From Nonomuraea wenchangensis (lineage in GTDB: Bacteria > Actinomycetota > Actinomycetes > Streptosporangiales > Streptosporangiaceae), in the NCBI RefSeq assembly GCF_900111685.1, contig NZ_FOHX01000009.1, positions 1 through 64,000 of the forward strand: a stretch of DNA of 64,000 nt. Direction: 5' to 3'. The notes below the pieces were generated by a model, which searched no databases, was not told the origin of the DNA, and was given only the letters and a program-made list of their open reading frames with translations. The position numbers and the translations under genes were made by a program. Positions 16,946 to 28,379 of the stretch are shown here, piece after piece (within the stretch, counting starts at the first letter, position 1; each line of letters starts with the position of its first letter).

Positions 16946-18046
16946 GTGCCAGCCCCTCGATCAGCGGGTCTGATCGCGGCTGTCGTGGCGATGGTGGCTT
17001 CTCTGTTGGTGTCCTCGGCGCAGGTGGTGGTGGCGGAGGCTTCGGCGCAGGTTGAGCGGCGGGGGCAGGAGCGGCAGGATCCTGGCAATCTGACCGAGCT
17101 GAGGAAAGAGGCGGAGCGGTCGGCCAAGGAGCTGGAAGAGGCCACCAAGGCGCTGGAGAAACGGCGGAGTACGATCGCCGCCTCCGAGAAGCAGCTCAAG
17201 GGCAAGCTTACGGCGCTGCAGGAGCTGGAACGGCGGCTCGCGGTGATGCGGCAGCCCGTTTCGCAGATGGCTGAGTTGTTGTACGTGCAGCCGCTCAACG
17301 GCGGCGGAGTGCTGCCCTTCCTGGCCGGCGGCGCTGACGAGAACACTCTTCGGGCGCTCAGCGACGCCAACCAGATCGTGGCGACGCGGCAGCAGGCCGT
17401 ACAGCAGACGAGCGCGCTGTACGCGCAGGCCGAACAGCTGGCGAGCGAGGCGCAGGAGCTGCGGGCGGGGAACCTGCTGGCGGAGGCGCAGCTCGCGGCC
17501 GAGATCGACACGTTGCGGCAGCGGTCGGACAAGATCGTGAAGTCGTTGACCGCGGCGCTGGTGAAGCTGGGCATCAAGATCGACAAGGTGGGGAGGGCGG
17601 CGCTCGGCTGCGATCCGTTGCGGGCAGCCACCGCCGGCGAGTATCCCAACGGGCTCATCCCCAGGGGCATGCTCTGCCCCTTGCAGCAGAAGGGGTTCAG
17701 CCTGCGGGCGGACGCCACGATCGCGTTCGTCAGTCTGAACGAGGCGTTCAAGCAGCGGTTCGGCAAGCAGATGTGCGTGACCGACGCCTATCGGAGCCTG
17801 GCCGAGCAGCAGGCCGTCTACTATCGGCGGCCCGGGTTCGCGGCGGTGCCGGGGCGGAGCAACCACGGGCTCGGGCTGGCTGTGGACCTGTGCGGCGGCG
17901 TGGAACGGTCAGGGTCCGCGGAGTTCGTGTGGATGGAGAGGAACTCCAAGAAGTATGGGTGGTTCCATCCTTCGTGGGCCTACAGCAGCCCGTTCGAGCC
18001 GTGGCACTGGGAGTATGACCCCCAGCTGGGGTCACTGCTCGATTGA
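16946..18046 (+). CDS. secreted M15-family D-alanyl-D-alanine carboxypeptidase with coiled coil
   Basis: GTG 16946 was chosen because GGAGGAG lies 6 nt upstream; this gives 366 aa. The signal peptide (SAGLIAAVVAMVASLLVSSAQ) is followed by a long coiled coil at about residues 40-205 (LRKEAERSAKELEEATKALE). The C-terminal VanY/M15B domain has the zinc motif SNHGLGLAVDLC at about 304-315 and the second zinc/catalytic segment PWHWEY near 350. These enzymes trim peptidoglycan stem peptides. The coiled coil recalls PcsB- or EnvC-like hydrolase regulators, so the protein may act at the division site, which is an inference. Confidence 0.85.
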   Translation: MPAPRSAGLIAAVVAMVASLLVSSAQVVVAEASAQVERRGQERQDPGNLTELRKEAERSAKELEEATKALEKRRSTIAASEKQLKGKLTALQELERRLAVMRQPVSQMAELLYVQPLNGGGVLPFLAGGADENTLRALSDANQIVATRQQAVQQTSALYAQAEQLASEAQELRAGNLLAEAQLAAEIDTLRQRSDKIVKSLTAALVKLGIKIDKVGRAALGCDPLRAATAGEYPNGLIPRGMLCPLQQKGFSLRADATIAFVSLNEAFKQRFGKQMCVTDAYRSLAEQQAVYYRRPGFAAVPGRSNHGLGLAVDLCGGVERSGSAEFVWMERNSKKYGWFHPSWAYSSPFEPWHWEYDPQLGSLLD

Positions 18047-18058
18047 CGTCGGCCGGGG

Positions 18059-18457
18059 TCAGACCGCCGCCAGTTCGGTGGTGCAGAAGGCGCAGCGGGA
18101 GGCGTTCTTCGGGATCTCCGACAGGCACGCGGGGCAGTCGTGGGTGGTCGACTCGATCTTGGCCGCGGCGCGTTCCTTGACGTGGGTGTAGGGCTTCACG
18201 ACGAAGAAGTAGACGACCGCGGCGACCATCAGGAACGAGATGATCGCGTTGATGAAGTTGCCGTACATGAAGTTCGACTGGCCGACGGTGACCTTGAGGG
18301 AGGAGAAGTCGGGGAGGCCGCCGAACGCTGAGATCAGCGGGGTCAGCAGGTCGGCCACGAAGGACTGCACGATCGCGTTGAAGGCCGCGCCGATGACGAC
18401 CGCGACGGCCAGGTCGATGACGTTCCCTTGCATGAGGAACTTCTTGAAACCGCTCAT
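18059..18457 (-). CDS. mscL: large-conductance mechanosensitive channel MscL with zinc-ribbon tail
   Basis: 132 aa. The typical N-terminus FKKFLMQGNVIDLAVAVVIG is TM1 with the pore-lining glycines and alanines, and FINAIISFLMVAAVVYFFVV is TM2. The channel opens on membrane stretch and releases solutes during osmotic downshock. The cytoplasmic end carries CPACLSEIPKNASRCAFC, a four-cysteine ribbon seen in actinobacterial MscL proteins. It converges with the M15 peptidase gene (12 bp between stops). In mycobacteria mscL also lies near fmdB, the cyclo-ligase gene and galU. Confidence 0.95.
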   Translation of the reverse strand: MSGFKKFLMQGNVIDLAVAVVIGAAFNAIVQSFVADLLTPLISAFGGLPDFSSLKVTVGQSNFMYGNFINAIISFLMVAAVVYFFVVKPYTHVKERAAAKIESTTHDCPACLSEIPKNASRCAFCTTELAAV

Positions 18458-18488
18458 GAGCAGATCGTAGCTGGATGATTACGCCTCG

Positions 18489-19106
18489 CTATGTAGGTGG
18501 CGGCAGGGTGATCGACAGGTGGGCGGTGGCCTGGGCCGCTGCCAGCTCTGCCGCCTGCGTGGTGGTCGTTGCCAGGAGGAGCAGGGTGCCGCGTGGCGGG
18601 GACGACGAGAGGTCCCGCTGGGTGCGTGGTGGCGGGATGGTGATGACGGTTACGGCTTCGGCGATCGTGCGGGCAGGCGTGGGGGCGGTGGCTTGCGGCC
18701 AGGTGGCCAGGATGTTGACGGTCGCGCCCGGGGAGAGCAGGGCCGCGGCGTCGGGGTCGTTGACGCGTACGGGGGTGGCGACCATGCCCTGCGGGAGGCG
18801 GGCGTAGGCCGTTTTCAGGAGGCGGGCGTCGGTCAAGGGCTCGCCGCGGCGCATGGGGAACGTCAGATGGTGGGTGGTGCCGGGGGTGAGGCGGCGGATC
18901 GCGCCGGCGGGCGGGTGGTCGAGGGGGACGGGGGTCAGGTCGGCGGCGGTCAGGGGGCCGGCGGGGAGGTCGTGGGCGGCCACCAGGACCGTCGTGGGCG
19001 GGGTGGGGCGGGTCGCCGCGTAGGCGGACAGGACGGCCAGGGCGGCGAGCGCCGCCGCGATGAGGCGGCGGCGACGGCCGTAGCGGACCAGCCAGCTCCT
19101 GGTCAC
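18489..19106 (-). CDS. SAF-domain protein, CpaB/RcpC-like
   Basis: 205 aa. GTG 19106 overlaps the TGA of the MTA phosphorylase gene. The arginine-rich N-terminus is followed by one membrane helix (LIAAALAALAVLSAYAA). The SAF domain then starts with TTVLVAAHDLPAGPLTAADL and runs through GATVNILATWP. CpaB/RcpC proteins belong to Flp pilus assembly, where the SAF domain faces outside and may bind peptidoglycan. No other pilus genes are nearby, so in this conserved core setting the role may be general cell-envelope work. Confidence 0.75.
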   Translation of the reverse strand: MTRSWLVRYGRRRRLIAAALAALAVLSAYAATRPTPPTTVLVAAHDLPAGPLTAADLTPVPLDHPPAGAIRRLTPGTTHHLTFPMRRGEPLTDARLLKTAYARLPQGMVATPVRVNDPDAAALLSPGATVNILATWPQATAPTPARTIAEAVTVITIPPPRTQRDLSSSPPRGTLLLLATTTTQAAELAAAQATAHLSITLPPPT

Positions 19107-19909
19107 GGCAGGTCGAACGGGAGCTTGAGGCCGTCGAGCGCGCTGCCGCACGGGCAGGTGCGCTCCTCGGGGAGGGCCTGGACGGTGGCGGAGACCAGGG
19201 AGCGCATGCGGGTGACGTTTTGGGCGAAGAACTCCAGGACCTCGTCGTGGGTCACGCCCTGCCCCGCCTCGACGCCGGCGTCGAGATCGGTCACCAGGCA
19301 GAGGGACGTGTAGCAGAGGGCCAGCTCGCGGGCCAGGATCGCCTCGGGGAAGCCGGTCATGCCGACGATGGACCAGCCGTTGGCGGCGAACCACTGGGAC
19401 TCGGCGCGGGTCGAGAAGCGGGGGCCCTCGATGACCACGAGGGTGCCGGCGTCGGCGGTGTGCCAGTCGGTGGCCCGGGCGGTGTCCGCGGCCGTCGCCC
19501 GGCCGGAGGGGCAGTAAGGGTCGGCGAAGGAGACGTGGACGGCGCCGCCGGTGTCGTAGTAAGTCTGGACGCGCCCTGAGGTGCGATCGACGAGCTGGTC
19601 GGGGATGACCATGGTGCCGGGGCCGTAATCGGCCCGCAGGGACCCTACGGCGCTCGGCGCGAGCACCTGGCGGACGCCGAGGGAGCGCAGCGCCCACAGG
19701 TTGGCGCGGTAGGGGATGCGGTGGGGCGGAAAGCGATGATCGCGGCCGTGCCGGGGGATGAACGCCACCGAACGGGAGCCGATGCGCCCGACGGTGACGA
19801 CGTCGCTCGGGGGGCCGTAGGGAGTGGCGAGCTCGATCTCCTCCGCGTCGTCGAGGAGGGAGTAGAAGCCGGAGCCGCCGATGACGCCGATGTCTGCGCG
19901 AGTGACCAT
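19103..19909 (-). CDS. mtnP: S-methyl-5'-thioadenosine phosphorylase
   Basis: 268 aa. The purine-nucleoside-phosphorylase fold is shown by DIGVIGGSGFYSLLDD at the N-terminus, FIPRHGRDHRFPPHRI (phosphate and substrate binding), VIEGPRFSTRAES and MTGFPEAILARELALCY. The enzyme cleaves methylthioadenosine to adenine and methylthioribose-1-phosphate in methionine salvage. Asn/Asp choice in purine binding decides between MTA and other nucleosides and cannot be fully judged here. TACTCT lies 7 nt upstream of the ATG on the minus strand, suggesting a leaderless mRNA. It is divergent from the MFS gene. Confidence 0.88.
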   Translation of the reverse strand: MVTRADIGVIGGSGFYSLLDDAEEIELATPYGPPSDVVTVGRIGSRSVAFIPRHGRDHRFPPHRIPYRANLWALRSLGVRQVLAPSAVGSLRADYGPGTMVIPDQLVDRTSGRVQTYYDTGGAVHVSFADPYCPSGRATAADTARATDWHTADAGTLVVIEGPRFSTRAESQWFAANGWSIVGMTGFPEAILARELALCYTSLCLVTDLDAGVEAGQGVTHDEVLEFFAQNVTRMRSLVSATVQALPEERTCPCGSALDGLKLPFDLP

Positions 19910-19916
19910 GGCGCAG

Positions 19917-19922
19917 AGAGTA
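19917..19922 (-). promoter_or_regulatory. -10 element TACTCT of mtnP, leaderless
   Basis: It ends 7 nt before the mtnP ATG on the minus strand and no Shine-Dalgarno sequence is present. The matching element for the divergent MFS gene is at 20013-20018. Confidence 0.4.
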
Positions 19923-20012
19923 GCCGGATCGGTGCGGGGCCCGGTTCGGCCGAGCGGCGTTCTGTGGATAACGCGGCTTCGTCGCGGTGCGTGAGAACAT
20001 CAGTACGAAGAG

Positions 20013-21995
<1,983 letters not shown>

Positions 21996-22191
21996 GGAGC
22001 GGCATGTGGCATGGCCGTTGCGGGTTGGCGGGTTGCGGGTTGCGGAGGTGGCTTGCGGGGTCGCGTTCGCGCCATACGGGGGGTGGCGGGAGTGTGGGGG
22101 TTGGTGGGGGCATGAGTGCTGGCGAGCGCGGGCCGAGCGGAGGCCGGGGGCGCGAGGGCTGGGCGGAACGGAGGCCGGGTACACGTGTGGA

Positions 22192-22252
22192 GGCGGCCGG
22201 CTGGTACGGCTGGGGCCGTCCGGCGGGCACGCGTCAGTTGGGGGCGGCGGCC
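22192..22252. repeat. duplicated gene-end segment, copy 1
   Basis: About 61 bp, roughly 90 percent identical to 22669-22731. On the minus strand it encodes the residues LAAAPN and a stop, followed by a GC-rich hairpin. It mirrors the fmdB end (PAAASN and stop) plus its hairpin but has no zinc-ribbon gene in front. Confidence 0.55.
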
Positions 22253-22418
22253 AGGGGTGCGGGCGGGCGTTGAGACATGGTGACGGCCATCGCGTGGCCC
22301 TTCAAGGCGCAAACCAGATCGAAGGTGGGCACGTGATGGCCGCGGACAACAGTGTGGTGAACGGGAGGTGGCCGGCGCAGCGGATCCCCGATTGGTGACC
22401 CCGACTTTGTTGTGATCC

Positions 22419-22538
22419 AGGGCGTGAAATCTGCCCTTGCGCGGTGGGGTCTGTCCATGCGCCTTGGCGCCTGTCCGTACCCCGTGGGGCCTGGCCGTAT
22501 GCAGCGGAGTCTGGCCTAGCGCGTGGGGTCTGCCCCGT
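22419..22538. repeat. six-unit degenerate 20-bp tandem repeat
   Basis: Six consecutive units of exactly 20 bp start at 22419, 22439, 22459, 22479, 22499 and 22519. They share a core like GTGGGGTCTGTCC with about 60-70 percent identity, and the pattern fades to 22574. No frame through it looks coding. It sits in the 700-bp spacer between the MFS gene and fmdB. Arrays of this period can be multi-site operators or decayed tandem duplications. Confidence 0.55.
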
Positions 22539-22668
22539 GTGCTTGGTTGCGCCTGACATATGGCGTCTGCCCATGCCGTTGTGGGTTCACCGGTTGCCTG
22601 ACGTATCTGCCGTGGGTGCCGATCGTGCGTGGCTGATCGTACGCACCTGCGGAGGGCGCGCGTACGGG

Positions 22669-22731
22669 GGCGGCCGGCCGGTACGGCCGTGGGGCCGTCC
22701 GGCGGGCGCGCGTCAGTTGGAGGCGGCGGCC
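22669..22731. repeat. duplicated gene-end segment, copy 2, with fmdB terminator-like hairpin
   Basis: It covers the last codons of fmdB and the following hairpin, whose arms are CCGGTACGGCC and GGCCGTCCGG with one bulge and a GTGG loop. There is no T-tract, as is common for high-GC terminators. It is paired with 22192-22252. Confidence 0.5.
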
Positions 22732-23063
22732 GGGGCCGGGGTGGAGGAGGACGAGCTGGAGGAGCCCGAGGAGGACTTGCTCTCCGAGGACTTCGACCCT
22801 CCGTCCGAGGACGACCCGTTGGAGGATCCGCCGGACGACCCGTTGGAGGATCCGTTCGACGAGGAGGTCGACGAAGACGAGGACGACGTGCGGTTGTCGG
22901 TCCGGTAGAAGCCGGAGCCCTTGAACACGATGCCCACCGCGGAGTAGACCTTCCGCAGGTTGCCTTCGCACTCCGGGCACACCGTCAGAGCGTCGTCCGT
23001 GAACTTCTGGACGACCTCGAGCTGCTCACCGCAGTCGTTACAGGCGTACTGGTAAGTCGGCAC
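22713..23063 (-). CDS. FmdB/Ruc-type zinc-ribbon protein with Ser/Gly-rich tail
   Basis: 116 aa from GTG 23063 with GAGGAG upstream. The first about 45 residues are the FmdB zinc ribbon (YQYACNDCGEQLE, then LTVCPECEGNLRKVY) with two CxxC pairs. GIVFKGSGFYRTDNR is the usual family segment after it. The remaining about 60 residues are almost only Ser, Gly and Asn and should be disordered. The mycobacterial gene in the same place (Rv0991c, Ruc) encodes a redox-regulated chaperone: oxidation releases zinc and activates it. By synteny this is the probable orthologue. Confidence 0.85.
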   Translation of the reverse strand: MPTYQYACNDCGEQLEVVQKFTDDALTVCPECEGNLRKVYSAVGIVFKGSGFYRTDNRTSSSSSSTSSSNGSSNGSSGGSSNGSSSDGGSKSSESKSSSGSSSSSSSTPAPAAASN

Positions 23064-23132
23064 GCGGCTCCTCCTACAGACTCTGGCACTCGAGCGTTGC
23101 GACTGCTAATGGTAACCGATCCGGTCAAACAG

Positions 23133-24638
23133 CTATTCCAAACCTCGTTCTCCGTACCAGCCGGCCAGTTTGCCGCTGCGGCTGACGGCGCGCAGGCGGC
23201 GTTCGACCTGGTCACGGCAGGCGGCCGTGCTGACGATGAGGAGTTGGTCGTCGGATCTGATGCGGGTGGAGCTGCCTGGTACGAACGATTTGCCGTCCCG
23301 GACCACGAGGGTCACCTGGGCGTCGGAGGGCAGTCGCAGCTCGAAGATCTCCACGCCGTGCAGGCGGGAGCCGGGCGGCACCTTGACCTGCAGCAGGTCG
23401 GCCTTGAGCTCCTCCAGCGGCGCGGACTCCACCGACAGGTCCTGCGCCTCCCCCGGCGCGGTCACGCCGAGCACGCGGGCCACGAACGGCAGCGTCGGCC
23501 CCTGGACCAGCGTGAACACGATGACGATCACGAAGACCTGGTTGAAGATGTCTTTGGAGCCCTCGACGCCGGCCGCCCAGGGGATCGTCGCGAGCACGAT
23601 GGGGATCGCGCCCCGCAGGCCCGCCCAGGACAGGAACGCCTGGTCGCGCCAGTTCACCCAGCCCAGCCGCAGCGCCCATGCGAACGCCGAGCTGACCAGC
23701 ACCGACAGCGGCCGGGCGAGGAGCACGAGGACGGTCCCGGTGATCAGTCCGGGTACGACCGCGGACGGCATCTCCTCGTGGCTGGCCATCATGCCGAGCA
23801 TGACGAACAGCCCGATCTGCGCCAGCCAGGCCGCGCCCTCCGCGAACCCGCGGGTGGCGGCCCGGTGCGGCAGACGCGAGTTGCCGAGGATCAGCGCCGT
23901 CAGGTAGACGGCCAGGAAGCCCGAGCCGTGCAGGAGCACGGCGCCGCCGTACGAGACGAAGGTGAGCGCGAGCACGGCGAGCGGGTAGAGGCCGGAGGCG
24001 GGGAGTGCGATGCGGCGGAGGGCGTAGGCGCCCGCGGGCCCGACGGCCAGGCCGATCGCGGCGCCGATGACGAGTTCGAGCCCGGTCTCGAAGAGGAACG
24101 TCCCGACGTCCGGCGCCTGGCGGGCGGCGGTGCTGAGCAGGGTCACGGCGATGACGGTGGGGGCGTCGTTGAACCCGGACTCGGCCTCCAGGATGCCGGC
24201 CAGCCGCGGCGGCAGCGGCAGGCGGCGCAGGACGGAGAAGACCGCGGCCGCGTCCGTGGAGGCCAGCACCGCGCCGAGGAGCAGCGCGGTGTTGACGTCG
24301 AGGCCGAGGATGCCCTGGACGGCCAGCGCGACCACGACGATGCTGACCGTCACGCCGACCAGCGCCATGATCAACGCCATCGGCACGGATTTGCGTACGT
24401 GTGACCAGGTCGTGGTCAGGCCGCCCTCGGCCAGGATCAGCGCGAGCGCGGTGAGGCCGATCTGCTGGGCGAGCATCGGGTACGCGAACGACAGCCCGAG
24501 CCCGAAGTCGCCCAGCACGAGGCCGAATCCGAGGAAGATGAGGAGGCTGGGCAGACCGCTGAAGTGCGCCACCCGTACGGACACGATGGCCGCGATGACG
24601 ATGGCCGCGCCGGCGAGCAGCCAGACATCATGCGTCAT
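23133..24638 (-). CDS. CPA1-family potassium(sodium)/proton antiporter with TrkA-C domain
   Basis: 501 aa. About 12-13 membrane helices cover residues 1-390 (SGLPSLLIFLGFGLVLGDFG, LILAEGGLTTTW, LGAVLASTDAAAVFSVLR with the Asp of the ion site, and LSWAGLRGAIPIVLAT). The C-terminal about 100 residues form a TrkA-C-like regulatory domain (PPGSRLHGVEIFELRLPSDA). This architecture is that of NhaP2/CvrA potassium/proton antiporters, which adjust cytoplasmic potassium and pH. GAGGGGG lies about 5 nt before ATG 24638. Confidence 0.9.
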   Translation of the reverse strand: MTHDVWLLAGAAIVIAAIVSVRVAHFSGLPSLLIFLGFGLVLGDFGLGLSFAYPMLAQQIGLTALALILAEGGLTTTWSHVRKSVPMALIMALVGVTVSIVVVALAVQGILGLDVNTALLLGAVLASTDAAAVFSVLRRLPLPPRLAGILEAESGFNDAPTVIAVTLLSTAARQAPDVGTFLFETGLELVIGAAIGLAVGPAGAYALRRIALPASGLYPLAVLALTFVSYGGAVLLHGSGFLAVYLTALILGNSRLPHRAATRGFAEGAAWLAQIGLFVMLGMMASHEEMPSAVVPGLITGTVLVLLARPLSVLVSSAFAWALRLGWVNWRDQAFLSWAGLRGAIPIVLATIPWAAGVEGSKDIFNQVFVIVIVFTLVQGPTLPFVARVLGVTAPGEAQDLSVESAPLEELKADLLQVKVPPGSRLHGVEIFELRLPSDAQVTLVVRDGKSFVPGSSTRIRSDDQLLIVSTAACRDQVERRLRAVSRSGKLAGWYGERGLE

Positions 24639-24657
24639 CCGGCCCCCTCTCGTCCGG

Positions 24658-25227
24658 TCACATAAGACTAGTGAGTCCCTCCGGCGTCATCGCGAAGCGG
24701 ACCTGCTGGTCATGGGGCTCGGCGGGCACGTCGTCGAGCAGTTCGCCGGCGTGCAGCAGGGCCACGGTCGGGACGTTGGGGCCGACGCGGGCGAGTGCGC
24801 GGTCGTAGGATCCGCCGCCGCGGCCGAGACGTACGCCGGTCTTGCGGTCGACGGCGAGCGCGGGCACGATCACCAGCGCAGCGGTGCGGATGGCGTCGAC
24901 GCCGCGGCGGGTGTCGACCGGCTCCATGATGCCGTGGCGGCCGGGCGCGAGGGTGTCCGGCCCGTCGTAGACCGCCCAGTCGAGATCATTGTCGTTGCGC
25001 AGCACCGGCAGCATGACGGTGGCTCCATGTTTCCACAGAGCGAACACGAGCCCGTGTGTCTCCGGCTCCACCCCCGCCGACCAGTAGCAGGCCACCAATC
25101 CGGCCATCTGGACCCACGGCTGGTCGAGCAGCGTTTCGCGGGTCTTGATGGCGTTTGCGCGTAGTTGCTCCGGGGAGAGGGAGGCGCGCGCCGCGTTCAG
25201 CTGACGACGGAGGTTCATCTTGTCCAT
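24658..25227 (-). CDS. 5-formyltetrahydrofolate cyclo-ligase
   Basis: 189 aa. ATG 25227 follows GGAGGG by 4 nt; GTG 25239 would include that site in the gene and ATG 25218 is the other option. Family marks are the N-terminal Arg/Lys-rich helix (LRRQLNAARASLSPEQ), LPVLRNDNDLDWAVYDG and the ATP-binding loop LGRGGGSYDRAL. The enzyme converts 5-formyl-THF to 5,10-methenyl-THF with ATP. Its start lies 25 bp from that of galU, so the two divergent promoters overlap. Same place as in mycobacteria. Confidence 0.9.
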   Translation of the reverse strand: MDKMNLRRQLNAARASLSPEQLRANAIKTRETLLDQPWVQMAGLVACYWSAGVEPETHGLVFALWKHGATVMLPVLRNDNDLDWAVYDGPDTLAPGRHGIMEPVDTRRGVDAIRTAALVIVPALAVDRKTGVRLGRGGGSYDRALARVGPNVPTVALLHAGELLDDVPAEPHDQQVRFAMTPEGLTSLM

Positions 25228-25239
25228 AGGTCCCTCCAC

Positions 25240-25245
25240 TAGGGT
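25240..25245 (+). promoter_or_regulatory. -10 element TAGGGT of galU, leaderless
   Basis: It ends 6 nt before the galU ATG. No Shine-Dalgarno sequence precedes galU on this strand. The nearest -35-like hexamer is TTGTCC at 25220-25225 with a short 14-bp spacer. Confidence 0.45.
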
Positions 25246-25251
25246 CTACTC

Positions 25252-26140
<889 letters not shown>

Positions 26141-26154
<14 letters not shown>

Positions 26155-27367
26155 TCCGGCGGGATCGGCGTCGAGCGCGCTGAAGCCGGTCGAGGCGCAC
26201 CTGGCCGACATCCTGGCCACCGTGCGCCCGCTCGCGCCCATCGAGCTCGACCTGGAGCAGTCGCTGGGGGCGACGCTGGCGGAGGAGGTCTCCGCGCCGG
26301 TGCCGCTCCCGCCGTTCGACAACTCCGCCATGGACGGTTATGCCGTACGGGCCGCTGACATCGCCGAGGTGCCGGTGACCCTGCCGGTGGTCGACGACGT
26401 CGCGGCCGGCTCCGACGAGCTGCGGGCCGTCGGGCCCGGCCACGCCGTCCGCATCATGACCGGCGCGCCGCTGCCGGCCGGGGCCGACACCGTGGTCCCG
26501 GTCGAGTGGACGGACGGCGGGACGGTCTCCGTACGCATCGGGCGTTCCACCGGGCCGGGCAACGCGATCCGCCGGGCCGGCGAGGACGTCCAGTCCGGCG
26601 ACGTCGTGCTCAAGCCGGGCACCCTGATCGGGGCCGCGCAGCTCGGCATCATCGCCGGGGTGGGGCGGCGGCGGGTGCTCGCGCGGCCGCGGCCCCGGGT
26701 GGTCGTCATCGCCACGGGCGCCGAGCTCGTGGAGCCGGGGGGGCAGCTCGGGCCCGGCCAGATCTGGGACTCCAACAGCTTCGCGCTGACCGCCGCGGTG
26801 CGGGAGGCGGGCGGGGAGGGGTTCCGGACCGGAGCGGTCGGGGACGATCCGGCCGTGCTGCTCGACCGGCTCGACACCGACCTCGTACGCGCCGACGCCA
26901 TCATCACCAGCGGCGGCGTGTCGATGGGCGCGTACGAACCGGTCAAGGAGGCCCTGTCGCCGCTCGGGACCGTACGGTTCGAGAAGGTGGCCATGCAGCC
27001 CGGGATGCCGCAGGGGTTCGGCGTGCTGGGGGACGACCAGGTGCCGATCTTCGCGCTGCCCGGCAATCCGGTGTCGTCGTTCGTGTCGTTCGTGCTGTTC
27101 GTCCGTCCGGCGCTGGCCAAGATGCGCGGGCTGCCGTCCGGCATGCCGGAGTCCGTCACCGCGTGCGTCACCGGGTCGTTGCGCTCGACCCGGGGGCGGC
27201 GGTCCTATCTGCGGGGCGTCCTGGCCGCTGACGGCACGGTGTCGCCGGTGCACGGGCAGGGCTCCCATCAGCTTGCCGCGCTGGCTTCGGCCAACGCGCT
27301 GATCGTGGTTCCCGAGGACGTGACCGAGGTGCCCGCAGGGGCGGAGGTGGAGGTGATCCGGCTGTGA
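26141..27367 (+). CDS. glp: gephyrin-like MoeA family protein, probable divisome protein Glp
   Basis: 408 aa. The MoeA fold is shown by LPPFDNSAMDGYAVRAADI, VRIMTGAPLPAGADTVVPVE, VVIATGAELVEPGG, ITSGGVSMGAYEPVKEAL and FALPGNPVSSFVSF. MoeA inserts molybdate into molybdopterin. The copy between galU and a SepX/GlpR gene in actinobacteria is also known as Glp, a gephyrin-like protein that binds FtsZ and the membrane receptor GlpR. The same context here (galU before, sepX/glpR after) favours Glp, while the adjacent moaC and mog genes keep a cofactor role open. It starts inside galU, and its TGA overlaps the moaC GTG. Confidence 0.88.
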
Positions 27368-27849
27368 CCGGACCGGACGCGGGCGGGCTCACGCACATCG
27401 ACGAGACCGGCGCCGCCCGCATGGTGGACGTCTCCGCCAAGGACGTCTCCGCGCGCAGCGCCGTCGCCACCGGGCGGGTGCTGCTGTCGGCGGAGACCGT
27501 CGCGCTGCTGCGTACGGGTGCGGTGCCCAAGGGCGACGCGCTGGGGGTGGCGCGGATCGCCGGCATCATGGGCGCGAAACGTACGCCGGACCTGATCCCG
27601 CTCTGCCATCCGATCGCGTTGCACGGCGTCAAAGTGACGCTGGACGTCGAGGACTGGGGCGTGGCGATCACCTGCCGGGTGAAGACGGCCGACCGCACCG
27701 GCGTGGAGATGGAGGCGCTGACGGCGGTGTCGGTGGCGGCGCTCGCGCTCATCGACATGGTCAAGGCGGTCGATCCGGGCGCGGTGATCACCGACGTGCG
27801 GGTGGAGGAGAAACTGGGCGGCAAGACCGGGCGGTGGGCGCGATCATGA
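27364..27849 (+). CDS. moaC: cyclic pyranopterin monophosphate synthase MoaC
   Basis: 161 aa. GTG 27364 overlaps the preceding TGA (GTGA). Conserved segments are LTHIDETGAARMVDVSAKD, KGDALGVARIAGIMGAK, LIPLCHPIALHGVKV (active-site Cys-His) and DRTGVEMEALTAVSVAAL. With MoaA it converts GTP to cyclic pyranopterin monophosphate, the first step of molybdenum-cofactor synthesis. moaA is not in this window. Confidence 0.94.
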   Translation: MTGPDAGGLTHIDETGAARMVDVSAKDVSARSAVATGRVLLSAETVALLRTGAVPKGDALGVARIAGIMGAKRTPDLIPLCHPIALHGVKVTLDVEDWGVAITCRVKTADRTGVEMEALTAVSVAALALIDMVKAVDPGAVITDVRVEEKLGGKTGRWARS

Positions 27850-28331
27850 TGTTGCGGGCGCTGGTGATCACGGTGTCGAACCGGGCGTCGGCCGGGATTT
27901 ATGAGGATAAATCCGGGCCGTTGCTCGTACGGTTGCTGCGCGACGAGGCCGGCTGCGACGTCGTCGACGGCCCCGTGGTCGTCCCCGACGGCGAGCCGGT
28001 GGAGATGGCGCTGAGTGACGGCGTCCTCGGCGGCTACGAGGTCGTGGTCACGACCGGAGGCACCGGGCTGACGCCGATGGACCTCACACCGGAGATGACC
28101 GCCCGCGTGATCTCCCGGGAGATCCCGGGCATCGCGGAGGCGATCCGGCAGGCCAACCGCGAGAAGGTCCCGACGTCGATCCTGTCCCGGGGGCTCGCGG
28201 GGCAGGCCGGCGACACCCTGATCGTCAATCTGCCCGGTTCGTCCGGCGGAGTACGCGACGGCGTCGCCGTACTCGCGCCCATCCTGCGGCACGCCGTCGA
28301 GCAGATCCGCGGCGGCGATCACCCGCGCTGA
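27846..28331 (+). CDS. MogA/MoaB-family molybdopterin adenylyltransferase
   Basis: 161 aa from ATG 27846, which overlaps the moaC stop by 4 nt (ATGA). The MoCF-binding fold is shown by ALVITVSNRASAGIYEDKSG, EVVVTTGGTGLTPMDLTPE (substrate loop) and LIVNLPGSSGGVRDGVAVL. It adenylates molybdopterin before metal insertion; MoaB-type members may lack this role. Tight coupling with moaC suggests a small cofactor unit inserted in the galU-sepX operon. Confidence 0.9.
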   Translation: MMLRALVITVSNRASAGIYEDKSGPLLVRLLRDEAGCDVVDGPVVVPDGEPVEMALSDGVLGGYEVVVTTGGTGLTPMDLTPEMTARVISREIPGIAEAIRQANREKVPTSILSRGLAGQAGDTLIVNLPGSSGGVRDGVAVLAPILRHAVEQIRGGDHPR

Positions 28332-28379
28332 GCACTACTTCGATCCGCGCGTGGCGGCATCGTGCCCGTTGGGGGGATG

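Noticed and set aside
22629-24404. 591-codon plus-strand frame
   Set aside because: Antisense to fmdB and the antiporter, both of which have clear family motifs. The product is rich in Arg, Asp, Gln and Gly without domains.
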